Part shown: positions 52,501-64,000 of the stretch, piece by piece
How the letters are laid out: every line of letters starts with the position of its first letter
Position numbering within the stretch: the stretch's first letter is position 1
Assembly (NCBI GenBank): GCA_003342895.1
Contig: PTFA01000091.1
Coordinates: 1,561,660-1,625,659 of the forward strand
DNA: 64,000 bases
Direction: 5' to 3'
From: Casuarius casuarius
Taxonomy: Eukaryota; Chordata; Aves; Casuariiformes; Casuariidae
Translations under genes and position numbers: made by a program
The notes under the pieces: generated by a model
Told to the model about the DNA's origin: nothing
Seen by the model: the letters and a program-made list of their open reading frames with translations, nothing else
The model's database searches: none

Positions 52501-54840
52501 AGCTGTTCGTGCAGTGCATAGTTACAGACAGGTATTCTGAAACACAACATTATCACCATTATTAATAGTTTGACAGCGAGTGCTAGAAAGGGGTAGAAGA
52601 GCTGTTCTTTGGGTTCCTGTCTCTTATTATAGGTCTCAAGGCCTGGCCTCACATGGCCACCTAACCGCTCCTTGTCTCTTTACCTATACACTGAAGGATC
52701 ATGAGACTACACTCAACCTTTATTTGTCTTCTCTTGTACCTATTTGGTAAACTTGTAAACTATAAGTGCACACAATGCATAACATCAAAGGACCCAACTG
52801 AAGCTTCTTGACATAATTTTAATAAAAAGAATTGATGAAGAACTAAGATTATTAGCAATGCTGGAATACAGAAAAAGTTGAAATGAAAGGTATATCCATG
52901 AATATAGTTTCACTGTACACACAGTGGAAAAAGTCCCTCATCGACAAACATCTTTGAAGAAAGAAAAGAGAATGTGAGAACACAAAGAATAGAGCATTTT
53001 GTTTAGAAATTATTTAAAAGACATTCTACCCACAGAAAGCAAAATAAACATCCCACAAACCAAGAGCTCTGGAACAGATAATGTCCTTTAAAAGAGGGCT
53101 TAAATTCCTTTTGATATCACCTTTTGAGGACAGAAATAAGAGAGGGAGAGGAGTTTATTATAAAAAAGTCCAAAACTAAATTACAAGTCAAAACATTTTG
53201 AAAGGTTTATGAATAAACAGACCATCAGTTCCCAAGGGGAACACATGGCCACAATTACCACAATCCCTGCATCAAAGAATGCTTATGTTCTACCTGATTG
53301 CAAAAGGCTTGTTCTTGAAATGCAAAATTAAGGAATACTAACCCTTTGTTGCTGCACAAATCGAATTCCAGAAACAATCACTTTCTCAGAGTTCAAGGGA
53401 CTGAACACACATGCTGGCAGCAGTGTGGTGCGTTCATGCACAAGAATCACTAGAGCAGGCCTTATTTACAAATGCTCTGTGCTTTCTCTATTGAAAAAAC
53501 AAGCTCAGCCTCCACAGCTGCCAGCAGTATTGGAAACCCTAATCCAGATAACCTGCTGACTCTTTTATCTCTATCACTCCATCAGTTTGTTCAGAGCCCA
53601 ATCAACAGTACCGGAAAGGTTAGAGGCCTTCTTCAAGCAGGACTGTCAGTGTCTCTAGTACTGACATTGCTGAACATTGGAGAAAGTAGGGCATTTTTAG
53701 AACATTTCCATGTCTTGGCCAGCTGGAAAGCCAGCTATGGAAAAAGTAAGGAAAATGAAACTTTTTTTTTTGGTAGAATGTGATTCTAGTAATAAAAATA
53801 TATTTTTATTTCTGCACGTACACACACCTTAAAATTCTCAAAAATTTTTTTAAGTGGCATCAATACTACAACTCTGTGCGCCCTCGCTCTGAAGAACAAG
53901 GGGTTTTTTGGGTTTGTTTTGCTTTGTTGTTTCAATTTTGGCACTTAAAATCTAGTTGGCAAGTAGCTGTAGGCTTCAGAAAACTGTTTTCCACTAAATT
54001 TTTAATCACCTTTTGCAGCATTTACAGGCCCAGCACTGAAAGATGCCGGGTGGAAGAAACAACATCCATTTGTGAATGCAACTGACAGCGATACAGGATG
54101 TGGCAAGATGGATAGTACAGTCACATTCCATTATTACCTACCTCTGCTAATCTGGTATTAGACTAGATGTCAACAAGATGACAACTTAAAAACTACAGAA
54201 TGAGAGGGAAAACCTCCCACCATTTTTTTAGAAGTTCGGATGCAATTCAGTATCAAAAATTACCTTCTAAATGCTACTTTTGAATTCTTTAAAATAGAAA
54301 ATTCAACAAACTAAGTATCTCTGAGAAGGCTATTCAGGAAGCTAAGAATTTACTGTATGAGTTCTTATCATACACGTTGTTTACCAAGACATGGCTGTGG
54401 GTTGGCTTTTAAATGCCTTTTATGCCACCTCTCCTTTGGTATATGTGATTTAAGATTCTAATGAACATTTGAACCACTCCACAACACAAAGTCTTGAGTT
54501 TACCATAATGACTGACACAGCTGCTTACAAAATATTTGCATAAACAAAAGTCTAATTATGTCTAAAAAGGCAAGCCTGTGAAGGAGAGAAGAAAAGCAGC
54601 AAGACTGATTAACAATGCTAAACAGTATCAATAGCTAGGATTTAGAAAACATGGGTGAGATTGTGGTGATAATAATATCTAGTGCAACTATCAAGAGTCT
54701 AGAAGCAGGAACAGATGTTCTGAAAAAGTACCAGTTTTATCCACTAATTTAAATGAAACTCTCTCTGGAGGGAAATTCACTAACTCACTTAGGCTCCCTG
54801 CACCAGTTGGCTATTTAGTGAAGGAGATGACATCCAATTC

Positions 54841-55089
54841 TCATGAAATCCATCTTGTGACTGCTAAGGCAGCTCTTAATATGAGTAGCTGAAAAGGGTG
54901 CGACAGTTTAAAAGACAAAACAAAGACCTTTATCCTCATCCCTGAAATGAATAATATCAAAACCCTGGACTGATTTCTGTCAGAGACCATATTAATTCTG
55001 TCTGTTATCTCATCCCAAAATAGCCTAGCCTTCTGGCATTCTAACAACACAGGAGATAAAGTGTGCCTTGCTCATTCACACTCCCAGCA
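54841..55089 (-). mobile_element. Decayed L1/Tx1-type LINE, ORF2 C-terminus
   Basis: On the minus strand, starting at 55089, one frame reads CWECE, a stop, then ARHTLSPVLLECQKARLFWDEI. It continues to LLILRAALAVTRWIS and a stop at 54841. This follows the order known at the C-terminus of L1-clade ORF2 proteins: a CWxC pair, a (W/L)xC block followed by FWxxI, then LLxAAxxxITRxW near the end. The internal stop shows that the copy is dead. The sequence is unlike mammalian L1, which supports a reptile or bird host. The 3' UTR would lie left of 54841; it and the 5' part are not recognisable. There is no intact reverse-transcriptase domain. Confidence 0.68.
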
Positions 55090-55219
55090 AGCGCCATGTG
55101 TTTCATTTAAGACTCTTAAATGAAACAATAAGCCCTTCACTAAATGCAGTTATTCTTGTAAGTTAAGAGAGCACAAATACTAAGCAGGGTTAAACACAGC
55201 CATGTGGCGAGCACAGTGC

Positions 55220-55265
55220 TTATGTCAGTGTAAATCAGAGGAGGCTCCACTGATTTCCATGAACT
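55220..55265 (+). mobile_element. Ancient LINE tail-like fragment
   Basis: Contains 'cagtgtaaatcagaggaggc' followed by 'tccactgatttcca', resembling the phrase 'ggtgtaaatcaggagtaactccattgaagtca' of old sauropsid LINE tails. Short and diverged. Confidence 0.42.
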
Positions 55266-56210
55266 AAATACTCATTTTTTATTTCACTGTAAAACTAACA
55301 AACAAAAATGCCAACAAATTAAGACAACAGAAAACTGCCAACAATGTTAGATTAATGCAAGTCAGGAGTAACTCCTCTGTTATGCATCAGTTCAACTTTC
55401 CAAAAGCTTTTGCATTTCAGGTAGAAGGAGTAGCTGTTTTGTTTCCAGTTGACAGTAAAAGATGCAAGGGGACTGGGTGAACAGGATCTCTAATTTCAGC
55501 ATAAAAGCTGAGATTAAGTCAGATCACATATTGAGTTCATTACAGTTCAGATTTTTCCTGGATAAGTATTGCTGCGTTTTCTGTAAGAATCAATACAGTC
55601 AGCTTATCATTTTAGGCACAAATGCAAACATCTAAGCCCCAGTGATCATTTCAGTGTAAGTGGCATGGGTCACCAGCAAATTCTGTTAGTAGTATTGTAT
55701 ATGAAAGGCAGGCGAGTTATTTTTTGACTATTCTCTTAAGGTATACTTTTCTATCAGCTCTCAAAAGAAAAAAACGGCAGCTAACCAGTTCTAAGCAGAA
55801 TCCCTGTGAGTTTCTAGAAATACAAACTGAATCTTGGGATTTTCCTTTAAAATATTCATCAGCATAGGAAGTAGGCAGTCTTTGATTGCTCAGCATCTCA
55901 TTTTGATAAAGCACAATCACCAGGTTGTAATCATGAGAGTAAGGACAGATGTTAATTCTTCACCTTCGGTACATGGCTGGATCACCTCAACCAAGTATTT
56001 TTTTGTTTAAGAGATGAATTGCCGAGAAAAGAAGTATAGCCAAGGTCTGAAAATCATGATTTTCTAGTAAACTGAATTCAGAATTCAAGATTCCACTTAG
56101 CATGACTTGAAGGATGAAACAAAGTTAAACAGTTGCATGACACTACAAAGAGGCACAGGAAATAATTAGCATATTTAGACTAAGGATTTGGCTACAAGGA
56201 TGTTCAGTTC

Positions 56211-56242
56211 TGTGTATGTGTGTATGCATGCGTATGTGTGTA
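56211..56242 (+). repeat. (TG)n-type simple repeat
   Basis: Imperfect TG/TATG units over 32 bases. Confidence 0.8.
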
Positions 56243-57314
56243 AAATGTATAATGTAACATATACAGTTAAATATTATATCTTGATGAATCAACCAGTGTT
56301 TTGCTTGTCTACTATTACCTCTTGCAGCAGAGCATTTTGGGCAGGAAAGATTTTAATTTTCCATTGAATGCAAACATCATGCTATGGGAACTGACAGGGA
56401 AAGGGAGGTATAAAACCTGAGAAGTAAAATCAGTTCATTCTATACATGTCCTAATTCCCCCATTTCATCTCCTCAAAACATCTGACTTCTATCTGAGCCA
56501 TGCCATTGAAACGAAAACAAAAGTAAAAAAAAAAAAAAAAATCTATGCACTAACACATTACCTTGTAGAAATAATTCAATTAAACTTTGATAATGACAGC
56601 TTGTTGGCATGGTTAGCCACTCAGAGGATCAGGAACTGTGCTTTGAACTGAAGATGTACATTTTGAGTCATTCTTTTTACAGAAAGGAACGTTTTTTTCC
56701 TCCACACTTGAATGCATACAACCCTTTGGGGAAATGTAAAACCTCACCAAAACAAAGGCATGTATATTTTTATGAAAGAGTAGTGTGAGCAAGCTGAATG
56801 AATACACAGTGGGCATCAGATAAGAAAATTCAGATTGTGTTAAGAAAGGGAGTCAGAAAAGTCATGGGTTTTGCAGTATTTTTTTTTATGTATGTATATA
56901 CTTCAGTTTCCTATTTCTGAAAACATATGCCTTGGTCTAGGTAAGCACTCATAGGAATTGAAGTCATAATTCTCACTATGATTACTGTAATGTTGTTGTA
57001 GAAAGCTAATAATATAGCAGCAAAAGATACCCTTGCCTACACCATCCAAACTCCTCTATCTCAAACCTTCTTAAAAGCTAGATGATACCCCAGTTACATG
57101 TTAATTTTTTCCTTCCTCTTCTTACACTAATTACTGCTGTGTTTCCTTTGGTCTCTTTCCACATCTTTGATCTGTGTTTATGAAGAGTGAGCAACATTTT
57201 AAGCTTTACAAAGTTAGAATTCAGACTTTTTCAAACATTCTTATTCTCTGCCTCTGATAAAGTATCTTCTTCAAAGGGCCAGCCCACCTCAGCAATATGC
57301 ATACTGACTTTTGG

Positions 57315-57465
57315 TGCATGTCTAAGGCACTGTGATCTAGGGGAACAAGCACCAACCTGGGCACCAAGAAACTCCTGTTAGTAACCTAGCGTACTCAGGT
57401 AAAAGGCTACAACATCCTGCCTAAGGCCCGTGTTTCCAATCATAGGTGCCTCAGTTTATAGTTAC
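57315..57465 (+). mobile_element. MIR-like SINE fragment
   Basis: Order of phrases: 'ctaaggcactgtgatctagg', 'ccaacctgggcacc', 'actcaggtaaaaggctacaa', then 'ggtgcctcagttta'. This corresponds to the tRNA-related head, core and 'tgcctcagttt' end of MIR-type SINEs, strongly diverged. Confidence 0.45.
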
Positions 57466-58269
57466 ACGGGAATGAATCGTACAGCCAACAGATGGGCAAT
57501 TACTAAGGATAACATTGACAAGGAACATTAAAAGAAAAAGTTACTTTTTCTCTCACCACTGTTCTGAAATGAACAAATCACTTTCCTATTCCATTCCTCT
57601 GACCAAACAGTTCCTTAAAAGTAGCAACACACTGAAGAAAAACAGAAACTAGAAATAAAGTCCAAGCATGGCCCTCCACGTCCAGCCTTGCTGACTATTC
57701 AACCGGTGTCTGCACTTTTCACTCCACTTAAGTTGTTAATTCTTGTATGCGCTTACTCTTAAGCAATTCAATAAAATAGACACCAATAAATACTCACACG
57801 TGAAACAACACTGTATGATCAAGGGAGTTAAAGTGCTTTGTTTGATGTCTCAGACTTAGTTAAATAAAATCAGAGAGACTTCACACAAACTATCCAAGTA
57901 TCTTTCATCAGTAAACTGCAACTGACTTCTGGCAAAACTTGCTCTCACAGCAGTGCGCGCTATGCAAGGTGATCTGCTTAATGAAGTGCTGCTGGCTAAT
58001 TTATGTCAGAGTCAGTTGATTTTTAAAAGAACTATGTTACTTTCCCTGCCTTGTTTTTTTGGTGTATTTGCTTCCCATTTATAAAATAATATAGTGAAAA
58101 CAAATATTTTACCCAGTTACTCTGAGAATAGCACAGCTCTGAAACTGCAGCAAAACATAACTTTCATAGCCAGGCTGACCACACTCTTGCTATTTGAGGT
58201 GTCCACATGAAAAAGCTTACGCCAGAGAGATTCGTCCCCATCTAGCCTGAGGCAGACCTACAGCACAGA

Positions 58270-58497
58270 TCAGCACATCAGTGTGTCCACAGGGTTGTTC
58301 TTACAGTCATCACGCATGGAGAACACTCTTTCCATAAGAGCTATGGGGGGCTCACCCCATTCGCAATCTCTTTCCAGAGATTCGTAATACTCATCACCAT
58401 AGGGACAGTCCTCTCTTATTTCCAGTGGTTGGAAAAACGTGATCCCCTGACAACTCTGCATCCATATAAACAACAATGCACTGAGCCCTAGTAACAT
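58270..58497 (-). CDS. Candidate small secreted Cys-rich protein or exon
   Basis: An open frame of 75 codons from an ATG at 58497 to a TGA at 58270. Residues 1-18 (MLLGLSALLFIWMQSCQG) look like a signal peptide. The rest is acidic, with Cys at about residues 30, 43, 64 and 75. Four CpGs in 228 bases exceed the local background. The stretch CPYGDEYYESLERDC resembles in spacing the first half of a TACI/BCMA-type TNF-receptor cysteine module (C, aromatic pair, acidic, Leu, Arg-Asp-Cys), but the following CxxC is absent, so this is only a resemblance. The frame may continue by splicing: a donor-like TGGG|GTGAGC and an ACT|GTAAGA both lie inside it. A branch-point-like CTGACTAAT and an AG acceptor at 58514 precede the ATG. 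Alternatives are chance or a decayed gene. No homologue is recognised. Confidence 0.3.
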   Translation of the reverse strand: MLLGLSALLFIWMQSCQGITFFQPLEIREDCPYGDEYYESLERDCEWGEPPIALMERVFSMRDDCKNNPVDTLMC

Positions 58498-59246
58498 TCC
58501 CCCCTGCTCATAGCTGAGATATGTTGGCAGGATTAGTCAGGAATTTTGGACAGAGAGGGAAGACAAGGGATTTGTAGTACTGCTACTTGCTCTGGGTTCA
58601 CAGCAGAGATAAATACAGCCTACACTTTTCAGAGCTGCCTATTTGGAGTCATTAACTATGCCTCACTTCCCGCAGACACATTTTCCAAAACAAAATGAGA
58701 TGATATATATTTCCCTATCATGATGGAGTGTCAATATAGTAAAGTTCCATGAGGCAGCTTTTGATAGCAGACAAGCTTATTCATAAATTTTCAGTAGCTA
58801 CCATCAGAATTAAAAACAGCATGCAATAATTTCAGAGGCATGACAGCCTGGATTTTTTTTCCTGGATAGTATAAAGCAAAAGTGCCACAGGAGATGCTTC
58901 TGACATCAGCGGGTATTTTAATTACCATGAGTGTCTGTGCCATATTAAAAAATATTATATGAGAACATTAATGCTTAACAGCCTGCAAAAGATATTTTTC
59001 CCAGGGTTTTATAACTCTGGGTTATAAATTAAAACCATTGTAGGAGGTAACATGCAGTACACCTACAAAGACATCTACAGATTATATGGAGAGAATGATG
59101 GGCCAAGAATCTATTTTTATGTATCATGAACAGTTATATTGACCAAAAGGTAAATTCTTCACAGAAAGCAAGAAAGCTATTTCTTCCTGGGATGTTCAGC
59201 ATGTTTCAACTTATCATTTATTAGCTCTATCAAATGAATTACTTAC
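58498..59246. other. Non-coding stretch, possible small intron
   Basis: If the minus-strand candidate at 58270-58497 is real, 59246-58514 could be an intron. It starts with a consensus GTAAGT donor (59246-59241) and ends with a branch-point-like CTGACTAAT followed by an AG. No other feature seen. Confidence 0.2.
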
Positions 59247-61849
59247 CCACAAATAGTCTGTTATTACTGGGATGTGGTCAGAGGATGCTGCAACTCTCTT
59301 CTAGTTCAACCACCAAGAATCCCTTCCCATTGAAGCAAGGTGCAGAGCAGGGTTTGTATACATCTGTGTTTCCACCTGGGTAGGAGTCAGGCCAAAGCAC
59401 TGAGTAGCTTTCCTCAATCCTGAAGTTTAGACATGGACTATAGTCAGATACCAATAAACAACAACCGAAAGTTGACAGTGAACAATAAAGCAACAGGTCC
59501 TGGATAAAAGTAAAAAACGCTAATCATCTTTCTGGCTTCTTTCAGATGGGAGTATCTCACAGACATCACTACACAGGCAAGCTCTAAAGAGCAATATCCC
59601 CATAAAACTGACTTAGAAATCTCTGTCTAATTTTAATTTAACAGGACAAAAAGAATTGAAACTTCACAGTGAAAAACATTTGAAAGGATCAAGTACCGAA
59701 AAACCCTTAGTGATGATATCCATTTACCAAGAAAAAACCCAAATATTCAGAATACACTCACAACAAAGAATATACCTCAGGTTGGACAATCTACCTATTA
59801 CAGAACACAGGAATCTTATAGTTAAATTCCTTTTGGCTTGTACAGCTTTGCCTCTATAACTTTTAAAACCCCTGAAAGAACATAAAGTTAAAATTTTAAT
59901 GGCATTTCAGCAGAACCTCTTTGAATTTTCTATTAGATCTCAATTTAGCCTCAGGTAAAGCCTCTAGAAAAAAATTTCTGATGCTTGAAAATGTAATAAT
60001 CATAGAGGCACCTTCCAAAGTCAGCATCAAATAGAATAAAATATATTTTATTAATGATACAATTCGCAAAATTACTAGCCCTGCCACTCTCTGCCCACAA
60101 GAGATACTTTTTCCTCTGCTGTATCATATCGCATACACATTAGCCGGTGGTGTTTGTTCTGTATGATTTAACCTCCCGATTGCTCTGAATGCTTGATGAA
60201 CCAGGGTGCTTTCACTAATGATTAAATAGATATCAGCCATTATAAGGACACTCTAGTCAGGAACCTCTGTTGTAGAGTCAGTACGAGATTGTTCTTCACA
60301 AAGTCAGCTTTCGTCTAGACTAATGTAGACCCAAAGCCTAACTCTAAAAATAAACAGAGCACTGACAGGAAACTTTGATTTCAGCTGAACCTGTTGATGC
60401 ACACAGTAGCAAAGCACACCTGCTACTGAACTGCACAATCTGGTGAACTGTTAATCATAAAATTATTATCTTTCAGGAACCAACATGAGCTTTAAAAAAT
60501 CACACGGGAACAGAGCTGAATCAAATGGAGCTTTTTTGAGAAAGCAAGCACTCTCCTTGAAGGTTTTATACTGACAGCATGATTGATACTCATAAGTTTA
60601 TATAAATTCACTGCAAGACAACTAGCAAACAGAACACCACTGATAGATCAAATTTAATTTTTAAAGATGAAAAATACAAAAAAATAAATAAAGACTAGGT
60701 CAAATCCTGGGTCTCCTGAGATCAACATCATTTCTTTTACTATAGAGGTTAAGGGATCCAGGCTTAAGCCCAGTTTAATGAAAAATAAATTAAGATTATG
60801 TTGAGTATTTTATTACTAAGGCATCTGTAAGCCCTAAACAAGGTCAAGAGCCTCCTATTTTAGGCAGAGAGAAGACATCAATTGAGAACCAAAGACCTTA
60901 CATTTGTATTATACAATCTATGTTTTTTTAATCATTTAACATTTCCATTGCCTTATTAAAGTTAGTTCAAGACATTTCATTAATAAATGCTCAACATAAT
61001 TTTCAGTATGAAAACTGCTCAAGATCCCACACACTTTATATGAGCTATCTATACTTACCAACAGATCACATTTAATTTAAAAAAACCTACAAGTATAAGT
61101 CCTCACTGCCTTGTACTTCGGGCTGCTACTGATAGTTGTGAAAGAGTTATACAAGCCTTAGAGACTTGGAAACAACAGAAAAAGGGATGAGGAGGAGACA
61201 AAACTTACTTACTAAAACAGTGATGTTCCTAGAGGTGCTCAGCAGTTCAAACGCAGCTTCTTACAGGCTGCAGGTGCCTGTTTTTCCCTAGATTTAAAGG
61301 GCCAGACCCAGGAAAAGCAACCTCCAAGAAAAGTTTTAAGGAGAGCACAATCTGCATTAGTGCAAAGTAACAGAAGCCAAGAAGCCTCACTGGAAGGAGC
61401 TGTCAGTGAAGTGTGTGATATCCTATGACACACAATATCCAGTAGCATATTCATCTCCTCTGTTCCTCATATAAGCTATTCTCCTCTACCATACTCTGAG
61501 GGACTCCTCTGACTTTATTATAGAGCAGATGAGCAAAAAAGTAAATAAAACTTAAAAAAAAATTGTAATGGTTTCCACAAAGTTACCCTGTTACTCTTAT
61601 GCTATGGAAAGATGCTGTAGCAAACAATCACAATTTATTATTGGCTGTCTGCTTCCATAAAATAAATGAGAAAAATTAGATTAAACGGACAGAAGAACTG
61701 ATTACTCAAAACAGAAAAGCAAGGTGATGGCAGAAATGAGTGAACACCTTGGAACAGCTTCCTTCTGCCACTGGAAAGGACTTTGTAGCTTTTCACCACC
61801 ATAATGGTATGTTTATCTACTGAGAGGTGGCACCATCAGGATCAAAGTG

Positions 61850-61990
61850 CAGTTCAGGACATCTGGATTCTAATCCAGGCTCTGCCAATAGACTTCCAGC
61901 CTATCTCTTGGGTACATCATGCCATTTCTCTGCATCTCAATCCTCCCATTCATAAAGTAGCATGAAAGATAACAACTTCCACTGTCAAGT
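61850..61990 (+). mobile_element. MIR-like SINE
   Basis: The clearest SINE in the window: 'catctggattctaatccagg' then 'ctctgcca' (B-box and core), 'cttgggtacatcatgccatt' and 'tctctgcatctcaatcctcc', ending in 'cattcataaagtagcatgaa'. This is the standard MIR/CORE-SINE order with moderate divergence. Identified from memory of the consensus. Confidence 0.65.
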
Positions 61991-62999
61991 ACCAACAGTT
62001 ATGTGTAAGTGTATGGAATAATAACGTAACAGTAACTATTATTATATTGTTAACAAGGTCCATATTTTTTATATTACTTCTCTGTGTTCATTTTAATTCT
62101 TGCAACTTTCATGATGATTGAAAAACAGCTACATAAAACAAAACAGTATTCCACAGTTCTGCACTCATGTTTTCATCTATTAGTTTTCTCCTTTGCTTTG
62201 ACCACTGAACACACTGTCATCCAGCCTTCTTTTCTTAGCCTTCTTTGAAAGACTTCCCCTCTTTAGACTATTTAATGGGATTTCTAGATGTGAGAAGCAC
62301 AGCTGAAAGGCTAAGAGGTATTTAGGTTTTTTAGTAATCTGTGTTTTTAATAAAAATATTTTATAAAGACTGATTAACAGATATATAAAGTGTTTTTTTA
62401 ATGGTTCAAATCTGCAATGTTAAATGCTGCTCTCACAAGCTGTCTGATATGGCAGACCCTAATCCTTCATTCAAAGAAGCTCTGCAAGGTCACAGGCAGA
62501 GATCTCAGTCACATGATACTACAAAGTCAGGGCTCTTGGAGAGTTCAGTCTGAAAGACAGTCAATTTGAGGCAGATGGTTCTGTGTGCAAGATAAGGGGC
62601 ACTATTGGAATATAAATGCTTATTATTATTCAAGTAAACAGATGGGTAGGTCTTTGCCAGATCAGGGCCATTTGTAAAACATTTTCAAATTTTACAGGTT
62701 GAATTTTGCATGACAAAATGGAAATCTAGATATCTTTTAGAGTAATAAAGCTAAAAGAAAATGTTCTTCACATAGCTTATTAAATAACCAAGATAATAGT
62801 GATTCAGGTAAAAGTAATACTTACTGTTCTGAAAGCAACAGGGTTTTGCAGAAGACATTTCCATTTTAGTCACTGAAGTTGATGGCCAGTGCAGCTTGCC
62901 ATTAAGCACTAACTTTTACATGCAAACTACCATGATCCTCATCCAGGCACTTGTCAGAAAGGACTTTTACAAGTTCCTTTTTCTTCCTGAATGCTGTTC

Positions 63000-63140
63000 T
63001 GATTTTCGCACTTAATTCATTGCTGTGTCTATTAAAGAGGATTTCACACATGCAAGTGTCGAATTGTGCTGCTATTTAAATAGGAGGAAACCTAAATGTG
63101 GCATGTAAAGCATTGACTATTCATTAGCTGACATGATCCA
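63000..63140. promoter_or_regulatory. Possible conserved regulatory element
   Basis: Contains GCACTTAATTCATTG (homeodomain-like core), a 12-bp palindrome CTATTTAAATAG and CATTAGCTGACATGAT. No repeat or coding signal. Weak evidence, listed because motif density is higher than nearby. Confidence 0.18.
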
Positions 63141-64000
63141 CCATTAATACAATGTCACTTTGAGTGATTTTTTTCTCTTCCTCTTTAGGAGAGGAAAAGA
63201 GATCCCAATTTGAACAAACTGAAGCAATTCCATTCTGCAAGAATGACTCCACTGAAATATAAGTGCAGTTAAGGAAATTATAATTAGGAAATATCTCACA
63301 TAAATTTCCCTCAGTACAGTCAGAGCCCATGTCAGATAATTAAGTTCCAAGAGTTTTGAGACATATGCCTTACTATTTAGTTTTAAAAAACACAATAGAG
63401 ACTGCTGGGCTTCAGCTTGTTTGCTGGAAATCAAATGAAAATAACCTTTCTGGATTGTGCATGAGTTTGGACGTTTACTAGCTGTAAAACAATAAAATAT
63501 TCTATAAAGCTATTACTAATTTGAAGGAACAAAACCCCATTAAAATGATATGCTATTGACAGACAAGTACATAATAGTCTTCAATAAATGCAGACCTTTT
63601 CTGGATTAATCTAACAGTAGCGCTAAAAGTCTTTTTCTAAACATGCTGGAATCAACAAGTGTTCTTTCAAATTGATCATTAGATCCCTGTTCATTATAAC
63701 ATGCTTAAGTTTCCCTGTTTCATTGTAACTTAAGAACATGCCAAAATTCCCTGAACTAAGATTTTTATTTGCTTTATCTTTAGTTTAACAGCAGAAGAAC
63801 AATAAAAATCTAGTAGCCTTTTTGCATGTAGAATTGTAAATGTCTATCTTAATGAGTCTCTGGTTTATCTTATTTTCCTCTTTTCCAACAAAAAGCATTG
63901 TTATACATTTTAGCTGGAATTAAGTTTAAACCTAAATGTAATGTAAAAAAAAAAAGTTTTTACCACCATGCATTTGAAGAACTGGTAAATTCAACTGCTT

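Larger units (their letters stand above)
43343..54840. other. Non-coding DNA
   Basis: No gene recognised. Contains SINE remnants (43915-44030), a possible GATA-motif regulatory element (45450-45710), a purine-rich tract (45731-45792) and a small duplicated motif (49504-49535). Several short open frames have no recognisable domain. Confidence 0.6.
55270..58269. other. Non-coding DNA
   Basis: No gene recognised. Contains a TG-rich simple repeat (56211-56242) and a SINE-like fragment (57315-57465). Otherwise AT-rich and CpG-poor. Confidence 0.6.
59247..64000. other. Non-coding DNA
   Basis: No gene recognised. A minus-strand frame at 59278-59493 is Cys-containing but has no known domain. Holds a MIR-like SINE (61850-61990) and a possible regulatory stretch (63000-63140). 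The rest is AT-rich and unremarkable. Confidence 0.55.

Noticed and set aside
53472..53783. 103-codon plus-strand frame with an AAA|GTAAGG donor inside
   Set aside because: Acceptor side is weak and composition is generic. No conservation evidence is available here.
59278..59493. Minus-strand Cys-containing 71-codon frame
   Set aside because: No signal peptide or known Cys pattern. At best it overlaps a possible untranslated exon of the 58-kb candidate.
1..64000. CRISPR arrays, operons, tRNA/rRNA genes, well-known microRNAs
   Set aside because: No regularly spaced repeats or bacterial-type gene packing. A by-eye check for tRNA-like motifs and for a few common microRNA sequences gave nothing convincing.

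Overview
This window looks like vertebrate nuclear DNA. It is AT-rich and CpG-depleted, with one strong CpG island, long intron-like or intergenic stretches and decayed retrotransposons. The repeat remnants suggest a sauropsid (crocodilian, turtle or bird): a non-mammalian L1/Tx1-type LINE tail, reverse-transcriptase fragments resembling CR1, and scattered tRNA-core (MIR-like) SINE pieces. I cannot narrow it further. It is a draft assembly, with N gaps at 6670-6709 and 28691-29039 and single Ns at 3364 and 28414.

The one well-supported gene signal is the CpG island at about 28030-29180. On the minus strand it contains a first coding exon (28566 down to 28452) with a strong start context, a poly-Arg/poly-Leu signal peptide and a consensus splice donor in phase 1. 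The gene should encode a secreted or membrane protein, transcribed leftward with a very long first intron. Most or all of 1-28451 is probably that intron. I could not identify the gene, and the gap removes most of the 5' UTR and the likely transcription start.

Left of the island (1-28 kb) I see no recognisable exon. Three segments with acceptor, open frame and donor are weak exon candidates: 4561-4689 (+), 5316-5481 (+) and 17000-17160 (-). Right of the island (29-58 kb) the DNA is non-coding, with SINE and LINE remnants, a perfect 64-bp tandem duplication at 43215-43342, motif clusters that may be conserved regulatory elements, and an L1-type ORF2 tail at 54841-55089 (-). At 58.3 kb on the minus strand a small ORF with a signal peptide and several cysteines has raised CpG content and a plausible upstream exon/intron pair. 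It is the best candidate for an undescribed gene here, but the evidence is thin.

I found no operon, CRISPR array, RNA gene or intact mobile element. ORF length alone is not evidence in this window: at this base composition a few random ORFs near 120 codons are expected.
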